Part shown: one piece after another, positions 7,733 to 16,364 of the stretch
Position numbering within the stretch: the stretch's first letter is position 1
Layout: each line of letters begins with the position of its first letter
Assembly: GCF_000720455.1 (NCBI RefSeq)
Contig: NZ_JOAK01000001.1
Location: 248,001-312,000, forward strand
Length of the DNA stretch: 64,000 nt
Source of the DNA: Streptomyces virginiae
GTDB lineage: Bacteria; Actinomycetota; Actinomycetes; Streptomycetales; Streptomycetaceae
Direction of reading: 5' to 3'
The notes under the pieces: generated by a model
What the model was told of the DNA's origin: nothing
What the model saw: only the letters and a program-made list of their open reading frames with translations
Database searches by the model: none
Position numbers and translations under genes: made by a program

Positions 7733-9148
7733 GTGGGGGCGGCGCCGATGGCGGCGACAGCGGGACAGCGGATTCCGGACGTGGCGGGGTTCGCGCCGCG
7801 CGTGGCGGCGGACTCTCCGAAGGAGGCGGGCAAGGCGCTGCGCGCCCGCCTGCCGAGGGCGGCGCACGCCGGCTTCCAGGTGCCGGCCGGGCGGCCGGAC
7901 GCGGTGCGGGCGGTGGAGGAGTCCAACGCCGGGCGGGTGGCGGAGCTGACGCCGATACGGGTCGGCCGGATGGCAGCCAACCCCTTCGCGTTCCTGCGCG
8001 GGGCGGCCGGGCTGATGGCGCACGACCTGTCGGGCGGTCCGGTGACCGGCGTCGGCGCGCAGATCTGCGGCGACGCGCACGCGGCGAACTTCGGCCTGTA
8101 CGGGGACGCCCGGGGCCGGCTCGTCATCGACCTGAACGACTTCGACGAGACCGTGTTCGGCCCGTGGGAGTGGGACGTGAAGCGGCTGGCAGCCTCGCTG
8201 GTGCTGGCCGGCCGGGTGGCCGGAGCGGACGAGGACACCTGCCGGGCGGCCGCTTTCGACGCCGTGGGCGCCTACCGGCGGACCATGCGGCTGCTGGCCA
8301 AGCTCCCCGCGCTCGACGCGTGGAACGCGATCGCCGACGAGGAGCTGGTCTCGCACGCCGACGCCCGCGATCTGCTGGGCACCCTGGAGCGGGTCTCGGA
8401 GAAGGCCCGCAACAACACCTCGGCCCGGTTCGCCACCAAGTCGACCGAGATCGGGCCGGACGGCGGCCGCCGCTTCATCGACGCACTGCCCGTGCTGCGC
8501 CGCGTCACGGACGCGGAGGCGGCGGCCGTGGCGGCCTCGCTCGGCCCCTACCTGCAGACCCTGCAGGGCGACCGGCGGCCGCTGCTGGCCCGGTACGCCA
8601 TCCACGACGTGGCCTTCCGCGTGGTGGGCACCGGGAGCGTCGGCACCCGCTCGTACGTGGTCCTGCTGCTCGACCACCGGGGCGAACCGCTGGTCCTGCA
8701 GGTGAAGGAGGCACGGCCCTCGGTGCTGCTCCCGCACCTGCCCGGGCTGGGCTTCACCTCTGCGCCGGAGGAGCACGAGGGCCGCCGGGTGGTGGCCGGG
8801 CAGAAGCGGATGCAGGTGGTCTCCGACATCATGCTGGGCTGGACCACCGTGGAGGGGCGCCCGTACCAGGTCCGCCAGTTCCGCAACCGCAAGGGCAGCG
8901 TGGACCCGGCGGCGCTGGCCCCCGACCAGATCGACGACTACGGGCGGATGACCGGGGCCCTGCTGGCCCGGGCGCACGCGCACAGCGTCGACCCCCGCCT
9001 GCTCGCCGGCTACTGCGGCAAGAACGAGGAGCTCGACGAGGCGATGGCGGCCTTCGCGGTGGCCTACGCGAACCGGACCGAGGCCGACCACGCCGACCTC
9101 GTGGCCGCGGTGCGGGCAGGCCGGATCGCCGCAGAGAACGGGGTGTAG
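7733..9148 (+). CDS. DUF2252 family protein
   Basis: Protein of 471 aa matching DUF2252, a family distantly related to protein/aminoglycoside-kinase folds with no settled function. Typical motifs are visible: R-M-A-A-N-P-F-A-F-L-R-G near 80, G-D-A-H-A-A-N-F-G, D-L-N-D-F-D-E-T, and G-P-W-E-W-D-V-K-R-L-A-A-S. These are the kinase-like catalytic segments of the family. A GTG at 7733 is used here; ATG at 7748 (M-A-A-T-A-G-Q) is a reasonable alternative. It lies 38 bp after the response regulator and may be read through or have its own promoter. Substrate unknown. Confidence 0.85.
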   Translation: MGAAPMAATAGQRIPDVAGFAPRVAADSPKEAGKALRARLPRAAHAGFQVPAGRPDAVRAVEESNAGRVAELTPIRVGRMAANPFAFLRGAAGLMAHDLSGGPVTGVGAQICGDAHAANFGLYGDARGRLVIDLNDFDETVFGPWEWDVKRLAASLVLAGRVAGADEDTCRAAAFDAVGAYRRTMRLLAKLPALDAWNAIADEELVSHADARDLLGTLERVSEKARNNTSARFATKSTEIGPDGGRRFIDALPVLRRVTDAEAAAVAASLGPYLQTLQGDRRPLLARYAIHDVAFRVVGTGSVGTRSYVVLLLDHRGEPLVLQVKEARPSVLLPHLPGLGFTSAPEEHEGRRVVAGQKRMQVVSDIMLGWTTVEGRPYQVRQFRNRKGSVDPAALAPDQIDDYGRMTGALLARAHAHSVDPRLLAGYCGKNEELDEAMAAFAVAYANRTEADHADLVAAVRAGRIAAENGV

Positions 9149-9177
9149 GTCGCGCGGTCACGCAGCCCGCTGTGCGA

Positions 9178-9207
9178 CGGGCGATGTTTCACGTGAAACA
9201 TCGCCCG
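9178..9207. promoter_or_regulatory. parS (ParB-binding) site inside a 30-bp perfect palindrome
   Basis: GTTTCACGTGAAAC at 9186-9199 is the exact Streptomyces/Bacillus parS core. It is extended on both sides by CGGGCGAT and ATCGCCCG, making a perfect 30-bp palindrome in the gap between the DUF2252 and J-domain genes. ParB nucleates here to segregate the origin region. The GC-rich arms could also act as a transcription terminator for the gene on the left. Confidence 0.9.
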
Positions 9208-9220
9208 CGCGGGCGGGCCG

Positions 9221-9226
9221 TACCCT
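9221..9226 (+). promoter_or_regulatory. -10 element of a likely leaderless transcript (J-domain-like gene)
   Basis: TACCCT lies six bases before the GTG start at 9233. No ribosome-binding site is present between them. Confidence 0.55.
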
Positions 9227-9232
9227 GGCCGG

Positions 9233-10084
9233 GTGAGCGAGCAGACCGAGCACCCAGAGCAGACAGTCCCCGGTGGGTCCGGCGACTCCTCCGTCACCGG
9301 TGAGGAGCGCCCCGAGGCGCGCCTGGAGCGGGCCGTACGGGCCGCCGAGCAGGCGCTGATCGAGTTCGAGATCGCGGTGGAGACCTTCCGTGTGGAGGTG
9401 GAGAACTTCTCCCGCCTGCACCACCAGAAGCTCGGCCCGATGTACACGCGGCTCGACGAGCTGGACGCGCTGATCGCCGAGGCGAAGGCGGCGCGTACCG
9501 GTGATGCCGAGGACCTGCGGCGGGCCCGGGACGCGCGCTCGCTGGTCATGCCGATGCCCGGGGTGGACGAGCTGTTCCACGACTGGCTGGGCTCGGAGGG
9601 CATCTCCGACGACGCCGCCGCGATGCTCACCGACCGGCCCGTGCGGCCGCCGGAGCGGGTCCGGCCCTCGGAGGAGGTGCGCCGCCTCTACCGTGAGCTG
9701 GTCCGCCAGGCCCACCCCGACCTGGCCCAGGAGGAGGGCGAGCGGGAGCGCCGCGACGCGTTCATCGCGCGGGTCAACGCCGCCTACGGGCGGGGCGACG
9801 AGGGGCTGCTGCGCGAGCTGGCCGAGGAGTGGGCGGCGGGGCCGGTGCCCGAGGCCTCCGCGCCCGGCGAGAGCGATGAGCTGTACGCCCGGCTGGAGTG
9901 GCTGGCGCGCCGCAAGGAGCTGCTGGCGCTCGTGGCGAAGGAGCTGGAGGAGAGCGCGATCGGGTCGATGCTGCGGATGGCTCCCGACGACCCGGACCGG
10001 CTGCTGGAGGAGATCGCGGAGCAGCTGCTGGCGCAGGTTTCCGAGCGCGAGGCGCAGCTGGCGGCTGAACTCGCCGCCGAGTGA
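9233..10084 (+). CDS. J-domain-like (DnaJ-related) protein
   Basis: Protein of 283 aa with an acidic N-terminus, a long predicted coiled coil at about 25-100 (R-L-E-R-A-V-R-A-A-E-Q-A-L) and a compact J-domain-like segment at about 145-190. That segment has the diagnostic H-P-D at residues 161-163 (R-Q-A-H-P-D-L) between two helices, and ends F-I-A-R-V-N-A-A-Y-G-R-G-D, as in J-domain helix IV. A second charged helical region fills the C-terminus. H-P-D loops stimulate Hsp70 ATPase, so a co-chaperone role is plausible, but no zinc-finger or substrate domain is present. It starts 26 bp after the parS palindrome. Confidence 0.75.
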   Translation: MSEQTEHPEQTVPGGSGDSSVTGEERPEARLERAVRAAEQALIEFEIAVETFRVEVENFSRLHHQKLGPMYTRLDELDALIAEAKAARTGDAEDLRRARDARSLVMPMPGVDELFHDWLGSEGISDDAAAMLTDRPVRPPERVRPSEEVRRLYRELVRQAHPDLAQEEGERERRDAFIARVNAAYGRGDEGLLRELAEEWAAGPVPEASAPGESDELYARLEWLARRKELLALVAKELEESAIGSMLRMAPDDPDRLLEEIAEQLLAQVSEREAQLAAELAAE

Positions 10085-10101
10085 GAGCCGGGTGAGACCG
10101 G

Positions 10102-10145
10102 GTGCGTGCCGCGTGCGTGCCGCGTGCGTGCCGCGTGCGTGCCGG
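10102..10145. repeat. Four tandem copies of an 11-bp repeat
   Basis: The unit GTGCGTGCCGC is repeated at 10102, 10113, 10124 and 10135, with the last copy ending G instead of C. It lies in the gap between the J-domain-like and rhodanese genes and is likely to vary in copy number. Confidence 0.9.
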
Positions 10146-10243
10146 ACGTTTCCCGGCTGGGCCGGGGCGGTCCGCGTAGACGTGGACGGGTCTGTGGGTC
10201 GGATAGGTTGGCAGCAGACCTGTGAAGAGAGAAGGCGACAGTT

Positions 10244-10588
10244 ATGAACTTCGGACCGCTTCCCTCGGTGGACGCCGCCGCGGTGCCCTCCGAAGGCTTT
10301 GTCCTCGACGTCCGTGAGGACGACGAATGGGCGGCCGGGCACGTCGAGGGCGCTCTGCACATCCCGATGAGCGACTTCGTGGCCCGCTTCGGCGAGCTGA
10401 CGGAGGCCGTCGAGGACGGCCGCCGCGTCTACGTGATGTGCCGGGTCGGCGGGCGTTCCGCGCAGGTCACCCAGTACCTGGTGCGCCAGGACATCGACGC
10501 CGTGAACGTCGACGGCGGGATGCAGGCCTGGGACGGCGCCGGGCGGCCGATGGTGACGGACAGCGGAAGCCCGGCCTTCGTCCTCTGA
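10244..10588 (+). CDS. Single-domain rhodanese-like sulfurtransferase
   Basis: Small cytoplasmic protein of 114 aa with one rhodanese domain. The N-terminal V-L-D-V-R-E-D-D-E-W and H-I-P-M motifs and the active-site loop C66-R-V-G-G-R-S identify the family. The cysteine would carry the persulfide. The final fifteen residues are variable. An AGAGAGAAGG sequence precedes the ATG. It converges with the acyl-CoA dehydrogenase gene 31 bp downstream. The sulfur acceptor cannot be told from context. Confidence 0.9.
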   Translation: MNFGPLPSVDAAAVPSEGFVLDVREDDEWAAGHVEGALHIPMSDFVARFGELTEAVEDGRRVYVMCRVGGRSAQVTQYLVRQDIDAVNVDGGMQAWDGAGRPMVTDSGSPAFVL

Positions 10589-10619
10589 TTCCGAGCTCCG
10601 CGCTCCGATCCCGCGCGGC

Positions 10620-11762
10620 TCAGGCGAGGGGGTGGGCGGCCAGCAGGTCGCCCAGGGCCTCCTCGTGCGCGGCCGCCGGGCCGAGCTGGAGCTCCAGCTG
10701 CTTGGCCCAGGCGTGGTAGCGGTGCAGCGGGTAGTCGGTGTCGGCGCCGAAGCCGCCGTGCAGGTGCTGGGCGGTCTGTACGACCCTGCGTACGCCCTCC
10801 GAGGCCCAGATCTTGGCGACCGCCACGTCACCTGCGCTCGGCAGCGGACCGCCGGCGCCGCCCGTGGCGGCGTCGAGCCGCCAGGCGGCCTGCCAGAGCG
10901 TGACCTCCATGGCGCGCAGGTCGATGTAGCGGTCGGCGGCCTGGACGGCGACCGCCTGGAAGGTGGCCACCGGGAAGCCGAACTGCTCGCGCTTGCTGGT
11001 GTACTGGCTCGTCATGCCGAGGACGCCCTCGCCCAGCCCCAGCGCCAGGGCGCAGGTGCCGGTGGTGAGGACCTGGTGGAGCCGCTCCCAGGCTCCCGGG
11101 GTGTCGATCAGGTGGGTCCGCTCCACCCGCACGCCGTCCAGGGCGAGTTCGGCGAACCGCTCCCCGCTGGTGGAGACCTGCTCGGCGAGGGCGAGGCCCC
11201 CTGCGGTGCGCGGGACCAGCGCGAGGACGGCGTCGCCCTCGCCGGTGTGGGCCGGTACGGCGATCCAGTCGGCGGTGTGCGCCCAGGGGACGGCGGTCTG
11301 GGTGCCCTCCAGGATCCACGCCTCGCCGTCGAGCCGTGCGGTGACGGCGAGTTCGGCCGGGTCGTGGCCGGAGCGGCCGTGGGCGGCGGCGGTCAGCACG
11401 AGCGTGCCGCGTCCGGCGCCGGGCAGCAGGGCGGTGGCCAGTTCGGGGCTGCCGTGCGCCTGTACGGCCATGGCGGTCGCGCAGTGCTCCAGCAGCGGGA
11501 CCCGGGCCAGCACCCGGGCGGCCTCGCGCAGGACGAGGCACAGGGCGATGGTGTCCAGGCCCGCGCCGCCGTGCTCCTCGGCGAGGACGAGGCCGAGCAG
11601 GTCGGACGCGGCCAGCCTGGCCCACAGCGGGCGGTCGAAGTCGTCGGCGACGGCGCCCGGGGTGAGGGCGGGGCTGGGCACGCCGTCGGGCGCGACATCC
11701 GCGAACACGGCCCTGGCCGCCTCGACGGCGGCCCGCTGCTCCTCGGTGAAGGTGAAGTCCAC
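10620..11762 (-). CDS. Acyl-CoA dehydrogenase family protein
   Basis: FAD-dependent acyl-CoA dehydrogenase, 380 aa, near the family's usual length. The N-terminal helical domain begins with GTG (V-D-F-T-F-T-E-E-Q-R), followed by the middle beta domain and a C-terminal helical domain with T-S-K-R-E-Q-F-G-F-P-V-A-T-F-Q-A and Q-L-H-G-G-F-type (Q-H-L-H-G-G-F-G) motifs. The usual catalytic Glu near the end is not obvious, which is common in the sterol and short-chain FadE-like branches. A GGGAGGA ribosome-binding site precedes the GTG. The upstream KstR-like operator suggests lipid or steroid-type induction. It lies downstream of paaE on the same strand but 121 bp away, with its own control region. 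Confidence 0.87.
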   Translation of the reverse strand: MDFTFTEEQRAAVEAARAVFADVAPDGVPSPALTPGAVADDFDRPLWARLAASDLLGLVLAEEHGGAGLDTIALCLVLREAARVLARVPLLEHCATAMAVQAHGSPELATALLPGAGRGTLVLTAAAHGRSGHDPAELAVTARLDGEAWILEGTQTAVPWAHTADWIAVPAHTGEGDAVLALVPRTAGGLALAEQVSTSGERFAELALDGVRVERTHLIDTPGAWERLHQVLTTGTCALALGLGEGVLGMTSQYTSKREQFGFPVATFQAVAVQAADRYIDLRAMEVTLWQAAWRLDAATGGAGGPLPSAGDVAVAKIWASEGVRRVVQTAQHLHGGFGADTDYPLHRYHAWAKQLELQLGPAAAHEEALGDLLAAHPLA

Positions 11763-11800
11763 TGCCTGTCCTCCCGTTCTGACCTGACGGTGCGTCAAGA

Positions 11801-11814
11801 TAGAACACGTTCCT
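11801..11814 (-). promoter_or_regulatory. KstR-like operator upstream of the acyl-CoA dehydrogenase gene
   Basis: TAGAACACGTTCCT matches the actinobacterial KstR consensus TNNAACNNGTTNNA at every fixed base except the last. It lies about 40 bp before the GTG start, in the promoter region of the acyl-CoA dehydrogenase gene. No kstR gene is visible in this window. Confidence 0.5.
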
Positions 11815-11883
11815 GAAAATGGACAGGGGAGGACAGCCGGGGACGGCCGGGGCAGCGGCCGGGCCGTGTCTTTCGGACACGAC

Positions 11884-12990
11884 CTAGCGGTCGAAGTCGA
11901 TCTCCACTTCCTCGGTGACGGGGTGCGACTGGCAGGCCAGGACGAAGCCGGCGTCCGTCTCCTCGGCCTCCAGGGCGAAGTTCCGGTCCATCCGGACCTC
12001 GCCGGACACCACGAACGCCCGGCAGGTGCCGCAGACGCCGCCCTTGCAGGCGTACGGGGCGTCGGCGCGGTTGCGCAGCACCGCGTCCAGCAGGGACTCC
12101 CCCTCCTGGACGGGCCAGGTGCCGGAACGGCCGTCGAGCCGTGCGGTGACCCGGCCGGCCGCGGCGGCCGCGGACGCCGCCGAGCGGACCGGCGCGGGGC
12201 TGGTGTCCTCGACGTGGAAGATCTCCTCGTGCACCCGGGTACGGGAGACACCGAGCGCGTGCAGGGTCCGCTCAGCGCCCTGCACCAGGCCGTAGGGCCC
12301 GCACAGGAACCAGCCGGTGACCTCGGCCACCGGCAGCAGCGCGGGCAGCAGGGACGTCAGCCGCTCCTCGTCCAGCCGGCCGGAGGGCAGCCCGGACTCC
12401 TGCTCCTCCCGGGAGAGGACCGTGACCAGCTGGAACCGCGACGGATAGCGGTCCTTGAGGTCGGCGACCTCCTCCAGGAACATCGTCGAGGCGGCCGTGC
12501 GGTCGCTGCGCACGAGGCAGAACCGGGCGTCGGGCCGCGCGGCCAGCAGGCTCGCGGCGATCGACAGCACGGGCGTGATCCCGCTGCCGCCGACGATCGC
12601 GGCGTAGTGCCCGGAGGCGGGGGCCGCCGCCGGATCCAGCACGAAGCGCCCGGCCGGGACCATGACGTCCAGCACGTCGCCGGCCGCGATCTCCTTGTGC
12701 GCGAAGGTGGAGAACTCCCCGCCCTCCACCAGCCGCACCCCGACCCGCAGGTGGGCGGGGCCCGGGCCGTCGGCCGTCGGGGCGGGCGAGCAGATCGAGT
12801 AGGTGCGGCGGACCTCGACACCGCCCTCGGGGGCGGTGCGGCGCAGCGTCAGGTGCTGGCCGGGGGCGTGCCGGTAGTCCTCGCGCAGCTCCTCAGGGAC
12901 CCGGAGGGTCAGCGCCACCGAGTCGTCGGTGAGCCGGTCGACTTCCGCCACCGTCAGCGGGTGGAACGCGCCGTGGCGGGGGGCGGCCAT
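11884..12990 (-). CDS. paaE: 1,2-phenylacetyl-CoA epoxidase reductase subunit PaaE
   Basis: NADPH-dependent reductase of 368 aa feeding electrons to the PaaA di-iron oxygenase. An N-terminal FAD-binding domain (R-R-T-Y-S-I-C near 65) and NAD(P) domain (G-G-S-G-I-T-P-V-L-S) are followed by a C-terminal plant-type 2Fe-2S ferredoxin domain. The ferredoxin motif is C-K-G-G-V-C-G-T-C with a fourth cysteine in L-A-C-Q-S-H-P. It directly follows paaD, the two genes abutting at 12990/12991. It is the last gene of the epoxidase operon. The five-gene order paaABCDE makes the call secure. Confidence 0.95.
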   Translation of the reverse strand: MAAPRHGAFHPLTVAEVDRLTDDSVALTLRVPEELREDYRHAPGQHLTLRRTAPEGGVEVRRTYSICSPAPTADGPGPAHLRVGVRLVEGGEFSTFAHKEIAAGDVLDVMVPAGRFVLDPAAAPASGHYAAIVGGSGITPVLSIAASLLAARPDARFCLVRSDRTAASTMFLEEVADLKDRYPSRFQLVTVLSREEQESGLPSGRLDEERLTSLLPALLPVAEVTGWFLCGPYGLVQGAERTLHALGVSRTRVHEEIFHVEDTSPAPVRSAASAAAAAGRVTARLDGRSGTWPVQEGESLLDAVLRNRADAPYACKGGVCGTCRAFVVSGEVRMDRNFALEAEETDAGFVLACQSHPVTEEVEIDFDR

Positions 12991-13500
12991 CTACAGCTCC
13001 TTGAAGTGGTCGAACGGTTCGCGGCAGGAGGTGCAGCGGCGCAGCGCCTTGCACGCGGTGGAGGAGAAACGGCTGAGCAGCTCGGTGTCGGTCGATCCGC
13101 AGTTCGGGCAGCGGACGGACAGGGTCACCGGGACCGGCCCGCCGGCCGCGTGCGGCCGGGGCGGGGCGATGCCGAACTCGGCCAGCTTGCGGCGGCCCTC
13201 GGCGCTGATGTCGTCCGTGGACCAGGCCGGGGCCAGCACGGTGGTCACCCGCACCTCGGGGATGCCGTGGCCGGTCAGGGCCCGCTCGATGTCGGCCGAC
13301 ATGGCCTCGATGGCCGGGCAGCCGGTGTAGGTGGGGGTGAGGGTGACCTCGGCGTGGCCGTCGTCGTGCATCCGCACGCCGCGCACCACGCCCAGCTCGC
13401 CGAGGGTGAGCACGGGCAGCTCGGGGTCCGGGACGGATCCGGCCAGCTCGGCCAGCTCGGCCTCCAGGCGGGTCGTCGTGACGTCGGCGCCGGTCACCAT
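12991..13500 (-). CDS. paaD: Phenylacetate pathway Fe-S assembly factor PaaD
   Basis: Protein of 169 aa with an N-terminal MIP18/DUF59 domain (P-D-P-E-L-P-V-L-T-L-G-E-L-G-V-V and Y-T-G-C-P-A-I-E) and a C-terminal zinc-ribbon-like cysteine cluster (C-P-N-C-G... C-K-A-L-R-R-C-T-S-C). PaaD is needed for maturation of the ring-epoxidase complex, probably of its Fe-S centres. The ATG lies inside the end of paaC, overlapping by seven bases, so the two are translationally coupled. Confidence 0.94.
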   Translation of the reverse strand: MVTGADVTTTRLEAELAELAGSVPDPELPVLTLGELGVVRGVRMHDDGHAEVTLTPTYTGCPAIEAMSADIERALTGHGIPEVRVTTVLAPAWSTDDISAEGRRKLAEFGIAPPRPHAAGGPVPVTLSVRCPNCGSTDTELLSRFSSTACKALRRCTSCREPFDHFKEL

Positions 13501-14231
13501 GACGCCCCCGGGTGGCTGCGGTGCAGATGCTGCATCTCGGCCAGCATCCGGCCGAAGGACTCGGTGTGCAGGCCCTGGCGGCCGGCTCCGGCCGCCCAGG
13601 CGCCGGTGCGCGGTCCTTCGGGCAGGGTGAGCCCGGCCCGCTCCACGACGTCGGTCAGCGCGGCCAGCCAGCGCTCTTCGAGGGCGGCCCAGTCCACACC
13701 GTCGAGGCCCTCCACCGGCTGGAAGAGCTCCCCGGTGAACTTCCACAGCGCCGTCAGCGCGGCCCGCATCCGGGTCCGGCTCTCCTCGGTGCCGTCGCCG
13801 AGCCGCAGGGTCCACTGCTCGGCGTGGTCGCGGTGGTACGCCGTCTCCTTGACGGCCTTGGCCGCGAGCGGCGCGAACGGGCCGTCGCCGCGGGCGAGTT
13901 CCGCGTAGAGCTCGTGCTGGTGGACGGAGAAGTAGAGCTGGCGGGCGATGGTGTGGGCGAAGTCGCCGTTGGGCTGCTCGACCAGCTGGAGGTTGCGGAA
14001 GGACCGCTCCTCGCGCAGGAACGCCAGCTCGTCCTCGTCGCCCACCATGGACAGCAGGATGCGGGCCTGGCCGAGCAGGTCGAGGGCGATGTTGGCGAGC
14101 GCGACCTCCTCCTCCAGGACGGGGGCGTGCCCGGCCCACTCGCCGAGGCGGTGGGAGAGGATCAGCGCGTCGTCTCCGAGGGCGAGGGCCGCCGCGGTGG
14201 TGGTGCCGGCGCTGGTGTCGATGCCGCTCAC
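13494..14231 (-). CDS. paaC: 1,2-phenylacetyl-CoA epoxidase structural subunit PaaC
   Basis: Ferritin-like subunit of 245 aa that pairs with PaaA in the epoxidase. It starts with GTG (V-S-G-I-D-T). The family has lost most iron ligands; remaining helices show L-G-E-W-A-G-H-A-P, L-L-G-Q-A-R and K-E-T-A-Y-H-R-D-H-A-E-Q-W. It overlaps paaB by four bases upstream and paaD by seven downstream. Confidence 0.94.
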   Translation of the reverse strand: MSGIDTSAGTTTAAALALGDDALILSHRLGEWAGHAPVLEEEVALANIALDLLGQARILLSMVGDEDELAFLREERSFRNLQLVEQPNGDFAHTIARQLYFSVHQHELYAELARGDGPFAPLAAKAVKETAYHRDHAEQWTLRLGDGTEESRTRMRAALTALWKFTGELFQPVEGLDGVDWAALEERWLAALTDVVERAGLTLPEGPRTGAWAAGAGRQGLHTESFGRMLAEMQHLHRSHPGASW

Positions 14232-14512
14232 AGGTGGCTCACTCCCTCCGGGATGTCGTAGAACGTGGGGTGCCGGTACGGCTTGTCGGCGGACGGGGCG
14301 AAGAAGGGGTCCCGCTCGTCCGGCGAGGAGGCGGTGATCTCGGTGGAGGGGACCACCCAGATCGAGATGCCCTCGTTGCGCCGGGTGTAGAGGTCGCGGG
14401 CGTTGCGCAGGGCCATCTCCGCGTCGGGGGCGTGCAGGCTTCCCGCGTGCGTGTGCGAGAGGCCGCGGCGCGAGCGCACGAACACCTCCCACAGGGGCCA
14501 GTTCTGCGTCAT
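14228..14512 (-). CDS. paaB: 1,2-phenylacetyl-CoA epoxidase subunit PaaB
   Basis: Small subunit of 94 aa bridging PaaAC heterodimers. The N-terminus [18 protein letters not shown] is typical, as are [14 protein letters not shown] and the C-terminal [12 protein letters not shown]. The ATG overlaps the paaA stop by four bases. Confidence 0.96.
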   Translation of the reverse strand: MTQNWPLWEVFVRSRRGLSHTHAGSLHAPDAEMALRNARDLYTRRNEGISIWVVPSTEITASSPDERDPFFAPSADKPYRHPTFYDIPEGVSHL

Positions 14513-15558
14513 ACCCGTGCCTCCTCGTTCTGTCCGGCGGGCTTCGCCGGCTGCTGTGCCGCCTGCTTGTGCGCGTACGCGGCGGCCGCGTCGCGCACCC
14601 AGGCGCCTTCCTCGTGGGCCTTGCGGCGCTGGCCGATCCGCTGCTCGTTGCAGGGGCCGTTGCCCTTGAGCACGTCCCAGAACTCGGCCCAGTCGATGGC
14701 GCCGAAGTCGTGGTGGCCGCGCTCCTCGTTCCACTTCAGGTCCGGGTCGGGCAGGGTCAGGCCGAGGGCCTCGGCCTGCGGGACGGCGATGTCCACGAAC
14801 CGCTGGCGCAGCTCGTCGTTCGAGTGGCGCTTGATGCGCCAGGCCATCGACTGCGCCGAGTGCGCCGATTCGTCGTCGGGCGGGCCGAACATCATCAGCG
14901 AGGGCCACCACCAGCGGTCCACCGCGTCCTGCGCCATGGCGTGCTGCTCCTCGGTGCCCTTGGACAGGGCCATGAGGAGCTCGAAGCCCTGGCGCTGGTG
15001 GAAGGACTCCTCCTTGCAGATCCGGACCATGGCGCGGGCGTAGGGCCCGTAGGAGCAGCGGCAGATCGGCACCTGGTTGGTGATCGCCGCGCCGTCCACG
15101 AGCCAGCCGATGGCGCCGACGTCCGCCCAGGTCAGGGTGGGGTAGTTGAAGATCGAGGAGTACTTCTGCTTCCCCGAGTGGAGCTTGTCGAGGAGCTCGT
15201 CGCGGCTGGTGCCGAGCGTCTCGGCCGCGCTGTAGAGGTACAGGCCGTGGCCCGCCTCGTCCTGGACCTTTGCCATCAGGATGGCCTTGCGGCGCAGCGA
15301 GGGCGCGCGGGTGATCCAGTTGGCCTCGGGCTGCATGCCGATGATCTCGGAATGGGCGTGCTGCGCCATCTGCCGGACCAGGGAGGCGCGGTACTGCTCC
15401 GGCATCCAGTCGCGCGGCTCCACGCGCTCGTCCGCCGCCACGGCGGCGTCGAACGCCGCCGCGAGCTGTGCGCCCAGGTCAGCCGTCATGCCCGTCCCGT
15501 CCGTCTCGTCCGTCCCCAGGGCCGCGTCCGGGCCCGTTTCCGGGGTCACTGCCACCAT
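14509..15558 (-). CDS. paaA: 1,2-phenylacetyl-CoA epoxidase catalytic subunit PaaA
   Basis: Di-iron oxygenase subunit, 349 aa, that epoxidises the ring of phenylacetyl-CoA. Ferritin-like helices carry the expected iron ligands in D-E-A-G-H-G (near 125) and [12 protein letters not shown] (near 205). The start MVAVTPETG follows an AAGGGG ribosome-binding site; a second in-frame ATG 23 codons later (M-T-A-D-L-G-A-Q) cannot be excluded. It is the first gene of paaABCDE. Its promoter region holds the TetR-type palindrome at 15600. Confidence 0.96.
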   Translation of the reverse strand: MVAVTPETGPDAALGTDETDGTGMTADLGAQLAAAFDAAVAADERVEPRDWMPEQYRASLVRQMAQHAHSEIIGMQPEANWITRAPSLRRKAILMAKVQDEAGHGLYLYSAAETLGTSRDELLDKLHSGKQKYSSIFNYPTLTWADVGAIGWLVDGAAITNQVPICRCSYGPYARAMVRICKEESFHQRQGFELLMALSKGTEEQHAMAQDAVDRWWWPSLMMFGPPDDESAHSAQSMAWRIKRHSNDELRQRFVDIAVPQAEALGLTLPDPDLKWNEERGHHDFGAIDWAEFWDVLKGNGPCNEQRIGQRRKAHEEGAWVRDAAAAYAHKQAAQQPAKPAGQNEEARV

Positions 15559-15599
15559 TACGGCCCCTTGTCGGTGTTTGTCGGCCGTCCGTCCACCCG

Positions 15600-15617
15600 A
15601 CCGACCGATCGTTCGGT
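15600..15617. promoter_or_regulatory. PaaR-type TetR operator at the paaA promoter
   Basis: ACCGACCGATCGTTCGGT is an inverted repeat of ACCGA(C/A)CGA around a central dyad, 42 bp before the paaA start. Nearly the same sequence recurs between paaN and paaH at 20305. It also faces the DUF5819 gene start at 15702. Confidence 0.7.
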
Positions 15618-15701
15618 TCATTCGCTTCAATGGTGAGACGGCGGCCCGTAGGGTGTCAACCTCTGTGGTCAACCCTGTGGAAGCCGGACGATCGGGGCGG
15701 G

Positions 15702-16364
15702 ATGGATTCGAACGAGCACGAGCTCGCCGGAGAGGCCGCTCCGCCACCCCCGAGGGCGCCCGGAATCGCCGGTCTCTCCACCCCCTACCGGGTCGTGACG
15801 GCCCTGGCCCTGGGCGCCGTCGGCCTGGCCGCGTGCACGCACCTCGCCCTGGTCTTCCTGCACGTGGCCCCGTCCAACACGGTGAGCAAGCAGCACGCGG
15901 GGACGATCGACTCCTGGATCTACCCCGAGTTCGAACAGAACTGGAAGCTCTTCGCCCCCAACCCGCTCCAGCAGAACATCGCCGTGGAGGTGCGCGCCGA
16001 GGTGCGGACCGCCGGCGGCGAGCTGATCACCACCGGCTGGCGGGACCTGAGCGCCGAGGACGCGGCGGCGATCCGGCACAGCCTGCTGCCGAGCCACACG
16101 CAGCAGAACGAGCTGCGCCGGGCCTGGGACTTCTACACCGGCTCCCACGACGAGGACGACAAGCCCGTGGGCGAGCGCGGCGAGCTGTCCGAGGAGTACC
16201 TGCGGCGCATCGCGATGAACCGGCTCACCCCGCAGCACCGGGGCGGACACGTCCTGCGGATCCAGCTGCGCTCGGCGACGACGGCCCTGCCCGCCCCGAA
16301 GTGGAGCACCGAGACCACCGACACCCAGACCTACTACCGGGAGCTGCCGTGGTGGAAGGTGTGA
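15702..16364 (+). CDS. DUF5819 family protein
   Basis: Protein of 220 aa with a short Pro-rich cytoplasmic N-terminus, one membrane helix at about 35-55 ([11 protein letters not shown]) and an extracytoplasmic part. The part starting [14 protein letters not shown] is the signature of DUF5819. The end of this gene overlaps the start of the HTTM gene that follows. The pair is commonly found together in actinobacteria, suggesting a membrane complex. Function unknown. A GGGGCGGG sequence precedes the ATG. Confidence 0.8.
   Translation: MDSNEHELAGEAAPPPPRAPGIAGLSTPYRVVTALALGAVGLAACTHLALVFLHVAPSNTVSKQHAGTIDSWIYPEFEQNWKLFAPNPLQQNIAVEVRAEVRTAGGELITTGWRDLSAEDAAAIRHSLLPSHTQQNELRRAWDFYTGSHDEDDKPVGERGELSEEYLRRIAMNRLTPQHRGGHVLRIQLRSATTALPAPKWSTETTDTQTYYRELPWWKV

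Noticed and set aside
7733..9148. DUF2252 protein as an aminoglycoside resistance kinase
   Set aside because: The kinase-like segments are only distantly related; no evidence for drug phosphorylation.
10102..10145. Possible CRISPR array
   Set aside because: The repeat unit is 11 bp and contiguous, with no spacers and no cas genes.
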